Shown here: in pieces, positions 8,664 through 17,441 of the stretch
Layout of the letters: the number at the start of each line of letters is the position of its first letter
Position numbering within the stretch: position 1 is the first letter of the stretch
Origin: Allotamlana fucoidanivorans
Lineage (GTDB): Bacteria; Bacteroidota; Bacteroidia; Flavobacteriales; Flavobacteriaceae
DNA: 64,000 nucleotides
Reading direction: 5' to 3'
Assembly: GCF_045788535.1 (NCBI RefSeq)
Contig: NZ_CP074074.1
Location: 2,666,001-2,730,000, forward strand
Made by a program: the position numbers and the translations under genes
The notes under the pieces: model-generated
The model's database searches: none
What the model saw: only the letters and a program-made list of their open reading frames with translations
What the model was told of the DNA's origin: nothing

Positions 8664-9329
8664 TTAGTGGCTAATAATTTTACCGTCTACCATAGTAAGT
8701 TTACGGTCCGCCATATCAGCTAAATCTACATTGTGTGTTACAATAACAAAGGTTTGTCCGTATTCATCTCTAAGCTTAAAGAATAAATTGTGTAAATTTT
8801 CAGCAGATTCACTATCCAAGTTTCCCGAAGGCTCATCAGCAAAAATAAGACTAGGGTTATTGATTAAAGCTCTAGCCACTGCAACACGTTGTTGCTCACC
8901 ACCAGATAATTCATTCGGTTTATGCTCATAACGTTTTTCTAGATTGAGAAAATTGAGGAGTTCTTTTGCTCTAGCTTCAGTTTCGCTCTTTTTTGTACCT
9001 TTTATAAAAGCAGGTAAACATACATTTTCTAGGGCTGTAAATTCAGGAAGTAATTGATGAAATTGAAAAATAAATCCAATATGTTCATTTCTAAATTTAG
9101 CTAGGGCTTTATCTTTTAGAGTTCTTATGTTAGTGTTATTAATAGTTAGTTCATAGTTCTCTTTTGAGGAAGCTTTGTCTAAAGTTCCTAGTATTTGTAA
9201 CAAGGTTGTTTTTCCAGCACCAGAAGCACCAACAATTGATACTATTTCTCCTTTTTTAATATGTAAATCTACACCCTTTAAAACCTGTAAATCCCCGTAA
9301 TATTTGTGAATATTTTTTGCCTGAATCAT
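8664..9329 (-). CDS. lolD: ABC transporter ATP-binding protein, LolD-like
   Basis: The 221-residue ATPase has a complete set of nucleotide-binding motifs: Walker A GASGAGKTTLL, Q-loop FQFHQLLPEF, signature LSGGEQQRVAVARAL, Walker B SLIFADEPSGNLDS and H-loop VTHN. The length and the EPSGNLD motif fit the LolD/MacB group, which extracts lipoproteins from the inner membrane or drives related export. No permease gene lies next to it, so assignment to Lol rather than another small exporter rests on similarity in pattern only. Confidence 0.8.
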   Translation of the reverse strand: MIQAKNIHKYYGDLQVLKGVDLHIKKGEIVSIVGASGAGKTTLLQILGTLDKASSKENYELTINNTNIRTLKDKALAKFRNEHIGFIFQFHQLLPEFTALENVCLPAFIKGTKKSETEARAKELLNFLNLEKRYEHKPNELSGGEQQRVAVARALINNPSLIFADEPSGNLDSESAENLHNLFFKLRDEYGQTFVIVTHNVDLADMADRKLTMVDGKIISH

Positions 9330-9447
9330 GCTTTTTAAATAAGAGCTGTGAAATTAATATATTAAAAGTTGATGCACAATTATGAACACTATTTATTGCT
9401 AAATTCATTTTTAACTTTATATTTAAAGAGATTCAAATTAAACGATT

Positions 9448-10035
9448 ATGCCTTACAAGAGTTTTGAAGAATATAATATGCAAGTTACAGATGATGTTAA
9501 AGACAGATATAAAAACATTATTAAAGATTTAGGGGAAGATATTTCAAGAGATGGTCTTAAAAAAACGCCTGAGCGTGCAGCAAAAGCTATGCAGTTTTTA
9601 ACGCAAGGCTATGAACAAGACCCTGTAGAAGTGTTAAAAGGGGCTATGTTTAAAGAATCTTATAATGAGATGGTTATTGTGAAAGATATAGAGCTTTACT
9701 CACTGTGCGAGCATCATATATTACCTTTTTTTGGAAAAGCACATATTGCATATATTCCCAATGGCTATATTGTAGGGTTAAGCAAATTACCGCGCATTGT
9801 AGATATTTTTGCAAGACGACTTCAAGTGCAGGAACGTTTAACAGAGCAGATTTTAGACTGTATAAATGATACCTTAAAACCTCAAGGAGTGGCCGTAGTT
9901 ATTGAAGCTTCTCATATGTGTATGATGATGCGTGGTGTTCAAAAACAAAATTCAGTAACCACAACATCAGGGTTTAGAGGGCAATTTGAAAAAATTGAAA
10001 CCCGAAATGAATTTTTAAAGTTGATAGGTAAGTAG
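9448..10035 (+). CDS. folE: GTP cyclohydrolase I
   Basis: The 195-residue protein contains the zinc and active-site segments of FolE: SLCEHHILPFFGKAHIAYIP (Cys and two His), GLSKLPRIVDIFARRLQ, and HMCMMMRG with the second Cys. It converts GTP to dihydroneopterin triphosphate, the first step of folate and pterin synthesis, in the cytosol. Length is normal. The start codon chosen gives MPYKSFEEYN; a second Met follows at residue 11 and could be used instead. A small membrane-protein gene follows 40 bp downstream. Confidence 0.95.
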   Translation: MPYKSFEEYNMQVTDDVKDRYKNIIKDLGEDISRDGLKKTPERAAKAMQFLTQGYEQDPVEVLKGAMFKESYNEMVIVKDIELYSLCEHHILPFFGKAHIAYIPNGYIVGLSKLPRIVDIFARRLQVQERLTEQILDCINDTLKPQGVAVVIEASHMCMMMRGVQKQNSVTTTSGFRGQFEKIETRNEFLKLIGK

Positions 10036-10075
10036 GTTTGGTATATTTCTTGTTTTTCAGATTTCAAAAAATATT

Positions 10076-10339
10076 ATGAGTAAAACAAAAAAACTATTAA
10101 TAGGTATTTTATTGGATGCTATAGGATGTGTATCTTATATAATTCCTGGTATTGGTGAATTTGTAGATATTATTTGGGCACCAATAGCAGGTTGGTTGAT
10201 GACCAAGTTATATGAGGGAAAATCAGGAAAAGTTGCTGGTATTGTCGCTTTTGTTGAAGAAGCTGTACCTGGTTTAGATATTATTCCCACATTTACCTTA
10301 ATGTGGATTTATACTTATTTGCTAAAAAAAGAAAACTAG
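10076..10339 (+). CDS. Small conserved membrane protein (87 aa)
   Basis: The 87-residue protein has two or three hydrophobic segments (for example LLIGILLDAIGCVSYIIPG, and a C-terminal LMWIYTYLL) and the Pro/Gly-rich turns IPGIGEFVDIIWAPIAGW and VPGLDIIPTF. The two GxxD-type repeats look like a pseudo-symmetric pair of re-entrant hairpins. I recognise it only as a small inner-membrane protein of the sort common in flavobacteria; no function is known. It follows folE closely and precedes the pyrG promoter. Confidence 0.65.
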   Translation: MSKTKKLLIGILLDAIGCVSYIIPGIGEFVDIIWAPIAGWLMTKLYEGKSGKVAGIVAFVEEAVPGLDIIPTFTLMWIYTYLLKKEN

Positions 10340-10453
10340 GTTTGCTATCATTTTCTTTTAAGTTAGATACTCCATTAATAATTAGCATTTCATTGTTAAC
10401 AAGTCAAGTTTAAATAACTAAAAAACAATTCCGAATTAACTATTTTAATTTTG

Positions 10454-10461
10454 TAAATTTG
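10454..10461 (+). promoter_or_regulatory. Bacteroidota -7 box (TAAATTTG) for pyrG
   Basis: Exact TAnnTTTG match 20 bp before the pyrG start codon. No clear TTTG upstream element was seen at the usual distance. Confidence 0.45.
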
Positions 10462-10481
10462 CCTGCGTTTAAAAGCGCAAC

Positions 10482-12116
10482 ATGAGTAGTACAACAAAAT
10501 ACATATTTGTAACCGGCGGCGTTACATCATCCCTAGGAAAGGGTATTATTGCAGCATCACTTGCAAAACTATTACAAGCACAAGGTTACAGAGTTACCAT
10601 TCAAAAGTTAGATCCGTATATAAATGTAGACCCAGGCACCTTAAATCCATATGAGCATGGTGAGTGCTACGTAACCGAGGACGGAGCAGAAACCGATTTA
10701 GATTTAGGACATTATGAGCGTTTTTTAAATACTCCTACAAGTCAAGCTAACAATGTGACCACAGGAAGAATTTATCAAAGTGTTATTGAAAAAGAGCGCC
10801 GTGGTGAATTTTTAGGAAAAACAGTTCAGGTTGTTCCGCATATTACTGATGAAATTAAAGAACGTGTTCAGATTTTAGGGAAGTCTGGTGATTATGATAT
10901 TGTGATTACCGAAATAGGCGGTACAGTTGGTGATATTGAATCGTTACCATATGTAGAAGCCGTTCGTCAATTGCGTTGGGATTTAGGGGATAATAATGGT
11001 ATTGTTATTCATTTAACTTTGGTGCCATATTTATCGGCAGCAGGTGAGTTAAAAACAAAACCAACGCAGCATAGTGTAAAAACACTTATGGAAAGCGGGG
11101 TACAGGCCGATATTTTAGTCTGTAGAACAGAACATAATTTACCTAAAGATTTAAGAAGAAAGTTAGCCTTATTCTGTAATGTTAAGGAAGATGCCGTAAT
11201 TCAATCAATTGATGCGTCAACCATATATGATGTGCCAAACTTAATGTTGGAAGAAGGCTTAGATAAAGTTGTTCTGAAGAAATTAAATCTTAGCAGTTCT
11301 ACACCAGATATTGATAGATGGAATCAATTTGTACATCGTCATAAAAACCCAAAAACAGAGATTACAATTGGATTAATAGGAAAGTATGTAGAGTTACAAG
11401 ATTCCTATAAGTCTATTTTAGAAGCTTTTATTCATGCTGGAGCAGAGAATGAGGTGAGGGTAAAAGTAGAGTCAATACATTCAGAGTACATAAATAGTGA
11501 TAATGTAGATCTAAAACTAGGGCATTTAGATGGCGTTTTAGTGGCACCTGGTTTTGGAGAACGTGGTATTGATGGAAAGATTGATGCTGTTAAGTTTGTA
11601 AGAGAAAACAATATTCCGTTTTTAGGTATTTGTTTAGGAATGCAGATGGCTGTTATTGAATTTGCCAGAAACGTGTTAGGCATAAAAGATGCCGCTTCTA
11701 CCGAAATGAATGCAGATACACCTAATCCTGTTATAGGTCTTATGGAAGATCAAAAAACAATTACAGATAAAGGAGGTACTATGCGTTTAGGGGCTTGGGC
11801 TTGTGATTTAAAGATAGGTAGTTTGGTTCGTGATATTTACAAAGCAGAAAGTATTGCAGAGCGTCACAGGCATCGCTATGAATTTAATGGTGAATTTAAA
11901 GCTCAAATGGAAGATGCGGGAATGATTGCTACCGGGCTAAATCCGGATACAGGTTTAGTTGAAATTGTTGAGATTCCATCACATCCTTGGTTTGTAGGCG
12001 TACAATATCACCCAGAATATAAGAGTACAGTTGCTAATCCGCATCCTTTGTTTGTGGCTTTTGTTAAGGCAGCTTTAAAGTATAATAAAAACAAGAAAAG
12101 TGCCAGTAAGGCATAA
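10482..12116 (+). CDS. pyrG: CTP synthase
   Basis: The 544-residue enzyme makes CTP from UTP, ATP and glutamine. The N-terminal synthetase domain is unmistakable (YIFVTGGVTSSLGKGI, KLDPYINVDPGTLNP, TEIGGTVGDIES). The C-terminal class I glutamine amidotransferase domain has its nucleophile in FLGICLGMQ and the His-Glu pair in GVQYHPEY. Full family length. It stands alone with its own -7 box and is followed 75 bp later by yidC, the gene order seen in many flavobacteria. Confidence 0.98.
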   Translation: MSSTTKYIFVTGGVTSSLGKGIIAASLAKLLQAQGYRVTIQKLDPYINVDPGTLNPYEHGECYVTEDGAETDLDLGHYERFLNTPTSQANNVTTGRIYQSVIEKERRGEFLGKTVQVVPHITDEIKERVQILGKSGDYDIVITEIGGTVGDIESLPYVEAVRQLRWDLGDNNGIVIHLTLVPYLSAAGELKTKPTQHSVKTLMESGVQADILVCRTEHNLPKDLRRKLALFCNVKEDAVIQSIDASTIYDVPNLMLEEGLDKVVLKKLNLSSSTPDIDRWNQFVHRHKNPKTEITIGLIGKYVELQDSYKSILEAFIHAGAENEVRVKVESIHSEYINSDNVDLKLGHLDGVLVAPGFGERGIDGKIDAVKFVRENNIPFLGICLGMQMAVIEFARNVLGIKDAASTEMNADTPNPVIGLMEDQKTITDKGGTMRLGAWACDLKIGSLVRDIYKAESIAERHRHRYEFNGEFKAQMEDAGMIATGLNPDTGLVEIVEIPSHPWFVGVQYHPEYKSTVANPHPLFVAFVKAALKYNKNKKSASKA

Positions 12117-12191
12117 TTTGAATTTTGGATAGCTTCTTGCTAAGTTATTCTCATTCTTAATGCAAGATTATTTCTTAATCGATTCAAAATA

Positions 12192-14084
12192 ATGGAAGAA
12201 AAAAAATTAGATATCAATTCAATTATTGGCTTCGTGCTCATTTTTGGAATATTGGCTTATATGCTTTGGCAAAACCAACCAACGCCTGAAGAGTTAGAAG
12301 CCCAAGAAAAAGCGAAACAAGAACAAATTCAAGCTGAAGAAAAAGCCAAAGCACAGCAACAATCTATGGATACTGCAGTAGCTGATTATGCAGTTGGTTC
12401 TGGTGTTGATTCTTTGCAACAAATACAATTACAGAATAAATTAGGGGCGTTTGCTTATTCTGCTATTAATGCAACAAACAAAGAAACTACAGTTGAAACA
12501 GACCTGTTAGCTTTAACATTTAGTAATAAAGGCGGGTATTTATCAGAAGTTAGGCTAAAAAAGTTTGTTGATTATGATTCAGTACCTATTTATTTGATAA
12601 AAAATAATAATGCCTCATTCAATATTAATTTTGGTACAACAGACAGTAGAATATTAAATACTAAAGATTTACCATTTATACCTTCAGTTACCAAGAGCGG
12701 TGAGAATACTATCGTTTCCATGAAGCTAAAAGTATCTGAAAGCAAATTTTTAGAATACAGATATGAGTTAAAACCAAACGATTATATGATTGGTTTTTCT
12801 GTGCGTTCACAAGGCTTAAATGATGTTATAAATGGTTCACAAGATATTCATTTAGATTGGAGTTTAAAAGGATACCGTCATGCTAAAAGTATTTCTTATG
12901 AAAACAGGTATACCGATATTCATTATGAATATGAAGATGGAAAAGATAGTTATACCGGGCCTAGAGATGCTGATGAAGAAGTATTGGATGTAACTTGGAT
13001 TGGGTATAAACAACACTTTTTTTCGTCGGTGTTATTAACAGATAAGGCGTTTAAAAAAGCGCATATAATAGCTGAAAATTTAGTTAAGAAAGAAGAGATA
13101 GATACGGTTTACACTAAGGCTTTTGAAGTAAAAATGCCGTTAGAATTGCAAGGCGGTGAATTAAATGAATCTATGGATTGGTATTATGGTCCTAGTGATT
13201 TTAAAGTGCTTAATGCTTACGGACGGAATTTAGATGAATTGGTGCCATTTGGTTGGGGTATTTTTGGCTGGATAAACCGTTATGTGTTTATGCCATTGTT
13301 TAGTTTTCTTGGTGGTTTTATGCCTTATGGTATCGCTATTGTGGTGATGACTATTTTGGTGAAAATTTTATTGTCGTTTGTGCAGTATAAGCAGTTTTTG
13401 TCTCAGGCTAAGATGAAAATTTTAAAACCCGAATTAGATGCTATAAGAGAAAAGTATAAAAACAATAAAATGAAAGCGCAGCAAGAAACTATGGCGCTTC
13501 AAACCAAGGCAGGTGCCAGCCCAATGGCTGGATGTTTACCAGCATTAATACAGTTGCCTGTGTTTTATGCTTTGTTTCAATTTTTCCCTTCGGCATTTGA
13601 TTTAAGACAAAAATCCTTCCTATGGGCTGAAGATTTATCATCATATGATACGGTAGCCAACTTACCTTTTAATATTCCTTTTTATGGTAATCATGTAAGT
13701 TTGTTTCCAATTTTGGCTTCTATTGCTATTTTCTTCTATATGCGTTTAACCACAGGGCAAAATGTGCAGGCGCAACCACAACAAGAAGGTATGCCCGACA
13801 TGGGGAAAATGATGAAATACATGATGTATTTTTCTCCAATTATGATGCTATTCTTCTTTAATAACTATGCCTCTGGTTTGAGTTTATACTACTTTATTTC
13901 AAACTTAATTAGTATTGGAATCATTTTAGTGATTAAGCATTATATTTTAGATGAAGATAAAATTCATGCCGAGATGCAAGAGAAGAAGAAGCAACCCAAA
14001 AAGCAAAATCGTTTTCAGAAAAAAATGGCCGAAATGATGGAACAAGCGGAGCAACAAAGACAGGCACAACAAAAACGTAAATAA
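12192..14084 (+). CDS. yidC: Membrane protein insertase YidC
   Basis: The 630-residue inner-membrane insertase has an N-terminal transmembrane anchor (IIGFVLIFGILAYMLW). A large periplasmic beta domain covers ~60-340, and the conserved five-helix core covers ~365-580. The core includes MPYGIAIVVMTILVKILLS, the cytosolic hairpin with basic residues, and SPMAGCLPALIQLPVFYALF. The tail is strongly basic and Gln-rich, as usual for ribosome contact. It inserts membrane proteins with or after SecYEG. It lies downstream of pyrG and ends before a hairpin terminator. Confidence 0.97.
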   Translation: MEEKKLDINSIIGFVLIFGILAYMLWQNQPTPEELEAQEKAKQEQIQAEEKAKAQQQSMDTAVADYAVGSGVDSLQQIQLQNKLGAFAYSAINATNKETTVETDLLALTFSNKGGYLSEVRLKKFVDYDSVPIYLIKNNNASFNINFGTTDSRILNTKDLPFIPSVTKSGENTIVSMKLKVSESKFLEYRYELKPNDYMIGFSVRSQGLNDVINGSQDIHLDWSLKGYRHAKSISYENRYTDIHYEYEDGKDSYTGPRDADEEVLDVTWIGYKQHFFSSVLLTDKAFKKAHIIAENLVKKEEIDTVYTKAFEVKMPLELQGGELNESMDWYYGPSDFKVLNAYGRNLDELVPFGWGIFGWINRYVFMPLFSFLGGFMPYGIAIVVMTILVKILLSFVQYKQFLSQAKMKILKPELDAIREKYKNNKMKAQQETMALQTKAGASPMAGCLPALIQLPVFYALFQFFPSAFDLRQKSFLWAEDLSSYDTVANLPFNIPFYGNHVSLFPILASIAIFFYMRLTTGQNVQAQPQQEGMPDMGKMMKYMMYFSPIMMLFFFNNYASGLSLYYFISNLISIGIILVIKHYILDEDKIHAEMQEKKKQPKKQNRFQKKMAEMMEQAEQQRQAQQKRK

Positions 14085-14105
14085 TAATATTGGTTTTATG
14101 AATAC

Positions 14106-14138
14106 AAGCTGTCAGAATTATATTTTGGCAGCTTTTTT
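14106..14138 (+). terminator. Rho-independent terminator of yidC
   Basis: An 8-bp stem (14106-14113 with 14127-14134, one wobble) is followed by a run of T. It lies 22 bp after the yidC stop codon. Confidence 0.75.
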
Positions 14139-14205
14139 GTTATAAGATAAAAGCAAATAAAACGTTACTATATTTATAATTTCCTCGAAAGCAATAATTT
14201 TTTTT

Positions 14206-14907
14206 ATGATGAAGCATTTAGTGATTTTGGTGTTACTCTTTACAAGCACCCTTTTTAGTCAAAATATTAATCAGTTTGATGCGCAAGGCAAGCGACATGG
14301 TATCTGGAAAAAATATTTTGATGATACCAATATTTTAAGATATGAAGGGCAATTTCATCATGGTAAAGAAATTGGCGTGTTTAAATTTTATAAACTGTAT
14401 AAAGGAAAAGGTATTCTGTCTGCAACAAAGACTTTTAATGCAAATGATAATATAGTTGAGGTAAAATTTATGGCTTCAAATGGTAAAGTGATTAGTGAAG
14501 GATTGATGAACGGTAAAATGTATATTGGAGAATGGAAGTATTATCAAAAAACGTCTGATAAATTACTTACTCTTGAAGCGTATAATGATGAAGGTAAACT
14601 CATAGGAGAACGTTTGGTGTATTATCCAAATGGTAACATAGCAGAAAAACAAAACTATGCTAACGGACAATTACAAGGGGAATCTATAATTTACTCTGAA
14701 AAAGAAGTGGTTTTAAAAAAACTACAGTATGATGGTGGTGAATTACATGGACCAGCGGCATTTTATAACCCTAAGGGTGAATTAATCACGGAGGGCGCCT
14801 ATAAAAGAGATAAAAAGAATGGCATTTGGAAGTATTATGAAAATGGAAAGTTAGTAGACGAAAAGGATTTTACCTATCATCCCAAATACATAAAAAAAAC
14901 TCCTTAA
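14206..14907 (+). CDS. Exported MORN-like / YwqK-family repeat protein
   Basis: The 233-residue protein has a signal peptide (~19 residues, ending FSQ). The rest is a chain of beta-hairpin repeats of the form G-x-W-K-Y-Y-x-x-G-K-L, for example GKRHGIWKKYFDD, MYIGEWKYYQK, LVYYPNGNIAEKQNYANG and RDKKNGIWKYYENGKL. This MORN-like pattern is annotated as YwqK-family antitoxin-like protein in many genomes, but an antitoxin role is not supported here: it is exported and has no toxin neighbour. Two adjacent Met codons are possible starts. The 3' end is built into a terminator hairpin. Confidence 0.75.
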   Translation: MMKHLVILVLLFTSTLFSQNINQFDAQGKRHGIWKKYFDDTNILRYEGQFHHGKEIGVFKFYKLYKGKGILSATKTFNANDNIVEVKFMASNGKVISEGLMNGKMYIGEWKYYQKTSDKLLTLEAYNDEGKLIGERLVYYPNGNIAEKQNYANGQLQGESIIYSEKEVVLKKLQYDGGELHGPAAFYNPKGELITEGAYKRDKKNGIWKYYENGKLVDEKDFTYHPKYIKKTP

Positions 14908-14929
14908 TTACTTAAGGAGTCTCTTTTTT
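14899..14929 (+). terminator. Terminator overlapping a stop codon
   Basis: Nine-base arms (14899-14907 and 14912-14920) with a 4-nt loop, followed by a T-rich tract. The left arm contains the last codons and the stop codon of the MORN-like gene. Confidence 0.85.
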
Positions 14930-14989
14930 CATAGATAATCATTCAGATGGAAGTAAGAATGTGATTGTCTACAAAACCAACAAACCAAA

Positions 14990-17260
14990 CTAATTTGTAA
15001 GATTTGGTATAGCCACTTTATTAATAACATGGATTACACCATTTCCAGCTTGTACATCAACGGCAATAATTCCAATGTCAGAATTACCAGAGCCGTCGGT
15101 TAAATTTGCTATATTAGGACTAGTGCCTGGAAGCGTGATAGTAAGGTCATCACCTTCTAAACTAGGCGCAGTAGTTGTTCCTGGATTATTTAAATCAGCC
15201 GATGTTACATTGGCACCAGCTATGACGTGGTGTTGTAAAATGTTTGTTAATACACCCTCATCTGATGGTACTGTAATTGCAGCAAACGCATCGTTTGTAG
15301 GAGCAAATACAGTGAATGGAGCAGGGGCTGTTCCATTAGCTGTTGATAATATTCCTGCAAAATCTGTACTCGGTGTTAATGTTGTTAATGCAGTTACTAA
15401 GGTTGAAAATGTTGGATCAGCCACCGCAAATGTAGTCACTGTTGGAATATCAATTACGGCATCAACGGTATGAATGACTCCGTTACTAGCAATGATGTCA
15501 GCCTTAGAAACATCAGCTATTCCATTTAATGTTACCCCGCTATCTGTATTTATGTATAAACTTAAGTTATTATCTGTGTTTCCATAGGTTGCAGCTGTCT
15601 TCACATAGGTGTTTGTTAAACCGGATGACACAGCGGTAGCACCAACCACCACATGATTTAATAATATAGCATCTAAAGCGTTGCTATTAGGATTTGAAAA
15701 TGCAGTGAAAGCATCATTTGTTGGAGCAAAAACCGTAAAGTCACCCGGAGTAGATAACAAATCTGTGAATGTTGTATTACCTCCCATTGTTAAATTACTT
15801 ACTAAACTGCTTAATCCAGGATTAGCAACGGCGTGATCAACAATTGTTGGCAAACCTATTACGGCATCAACAATATGTATTACACCGTTAGTTCCTTCCT
15901 TATCGGCCATTTTTACTGTTGAGACACCATTAAATTTCACACCGTTAGATGCATCAAAAAAGATGCTCATTTTATTACCGCCAGCACCAGTTGCCTCTGT
16001 TGAAGCATATCCAGACCCTAATCCCACTAAATCAGTTGACATAAGTTTACCAGGTAATACGTGATTTAAAAGAACTTGTGATAATACAGCAGTATCTATA
16101 TCTGCTAACGAATTCCATGCTGGGTTGCTGTCAAGCAAGGCTTGAAAAGCTGCATTGTCAGGAGCAAGAATTGTATATGGACCTTCTCCGCCTAATACGC
16201 TTACTAAGTCGCCATCAGCAGCTTGTAAGGCTTGAACAAGTATGCTTAATTCAGGTGTATCTAATGCAATACCAACTACTGTTGATGGTAATTTAGGTAA
16301 AACCACCTTGTCAATGACATGTATTACACCATTTGCAGCTTGAACATCAGTAACAATGATATTACTCACGCGTCCGTTTGAATCTGTAAGCGTTGCACCT
16401 CCAGTTACGTTGGCCGTAATGTCGCCACCTAATGTTGTCACCGTTAAATTGTCTGATAAACCGCTAGCTAAAACATTAGCGCCAGAAACGGCATGTAAGT
16501 CTAAAGTAGCCTTTAAGGTAGGCTCATCAATATCAGATAAAGCGCTTGCTCCCAATTCAGTTAATAACATGGCAAAAGCGTCATTTGTGGGCGCAAATAC
16601 TGTGAATGGAGCAGGTGCTGTTCCACTCATAGTTGAAAGCGCTGCAACATAATCAAACGTTAAATCGTCTCTAGTTAAAGCTTGCACTAAGATAGAGAAT
16701 GTTGGATCTGCTACAGCAAAATCTACAACTGTTGGCAAATCAATTACCGCATTTACAATGTGTACAACACCATTTGTTGCTACTAGATTTGGAGTAATAA
16801 CATCTGAAACACCATTTAGCTTAACACCTCCACTGGTGTTAACAAACATATTAATAGTGTTCTTTGTTGTGGCTTCTTCAGCTAAGGTTTCAATGTATCC
16901 AGTAGTTAATTGGTTGGCTCTAGCGCCACCTACAACCACATGGTTTAAAAGGATGGTTCTTAACACATCGTTGGGCACAGCTTCAAGAGAAGCAAATCCC
17001 TTTGCATTTAAAAACGCCGCAAAGGCTTCGTTTGTAGGTGCAAAAACTGTGTAGTCTCCTGATTGAAGGGTAGCTACTAAATCTGCTTTTTCTAAGGCAG
17101 CAACTAAACTGGTTAAGTCTGGTGAAGTTAATGCCAATTCAACAATGTTAAATTCTCTAATTACTGGGGTATCGTCATCATCGTTACAAGACCACAACAA
17201 AAAAAGACTCAGAACAAGTAGTCCTGTTTTTTTAATAAAATTTGATGCTTTCATTTTCAT
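14990..17260 (-). CDS. Lipoprotein with five fasciclin (FAS1) domains
   Basis: The 756-residue protein has a lipobox LLWSC (Cys ~25) followed by an acidic stretch, which often marks surface lipoproteins in Bacteroidota. Five FAS1 domains of ~140 residues follow in tandem. Each has the H1 box (YTVFAPTNEAF, FTVFAPTNDAF three times, YTILAPDNAAF) and the H2-type ending (NGVVHIVNAVIDLP, NGVIHVIDKVVLP and similar). FAS1 domains mediate adhesion or glycan binding. Domains 2 and 5 share almost the same H1 region, indicating internal duplication. It is monocistronic and convergent with the MORN-like gene. Confidence 0.92.
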   Translation of the reverse strand: MKMKASNFIKKTGLLVLSLFLLWSCNDDDDTPVIREFNIVELALTSPDLTSLVAALEKADLVATLQSGDYTVFAPTNEAFAAFLNAKGFASLEAVPNDVLRTILLNHVVVGGARANQLTTGYIETLAEEATTKNTINMFVNTSGGVKLNGVSDVITPNLVATNGVVHIVNAVIDLPTVVDFAVADPTFSILVQALTRDDLTFDYVAALSTMSGTAPAPFTVFAPTNDAFAMLLTELGASALSDIDEPTLKATLDLHAVSGANVLASGLSDNLTVTTLGGDITANVTGGATLTDSNGRVSNIIVTDVQAANGVIHVIDKVVLPKLPSTVVGIALDTPELSILVQALQAADGDLVSVLGGEGPYTILAPDNAAFQALLDSNPAWNSLADIDTAVLSQVLLNHVLPGKLMSTDLVGLGSGYASTEATGAGGNKMSIFFDASNGVKFNGVSTVKMADKEGTNGVIHIVDAVIGLPTIVDHAVANPGLSSLVSNLTMGGNTTFTDLLSTPGDFTVFAPTNDAFTAFSNPNSNALDAILLNHVVVGATAVSSGLTNTYVKTAATYGNTDNNLSLYINTDSGVTLNGIADVSKADIIASNGVIHTVDAVIDIPTVTTFAVADPTFSTLVTALTTLTPSTDFAGILSTANGTAPAPFTVFAPTNDAFAAITVPSDEGVLTNILQHHVIAGANVTSADLNNPGTTTAPSLEGDDLTITLPGTSPNIANLTDGSGNSDIGIIAVDVQAGNGVIHVINKVAIPNLTN

Positions 17261-17416
17261 AATTTTTTAGTTCACATTAATTGTTTAACAAATATATAAA
17301 AAAATTAAACAAAAAAACAAATATTGTTTAATAAAAATATTAAAATAATAAACAAAACAGTATTGCATCTATAAATAGGACTAAGTTCACGTATATAAAA
17401 TTTCGCTAATATTCAG

Positions 17417-17424
17417 TATCTTTG
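17417..17424 (+). promoter_or_regulatory. Bacteroidota -7 box (TATCTTTG) for mnmA
   Basis: Exact TAnnTTTG match 17 bp before the mnmA start codon, in a very AT-rich region shared with the divergent fasciclin gene. Confidence 0.45.
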
Positions 17425-17441
17425 TGCCCTAATTTTTTAAA

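Noticed and set aside
14206..14907. Toxin-antitoxin role for the YwqK/MORN-like protein
   Set aside because: It has a signal peptide and no toxin gene beside it; the antitoxin label is a family naming habit.
15075..17054. Several frames of 70-130 codons on the plus strand inside the fasciclin gene
   Set aside because: They are antisense shadows of the repeated, low-stop FAS1 coding sequence and have no features of their own.
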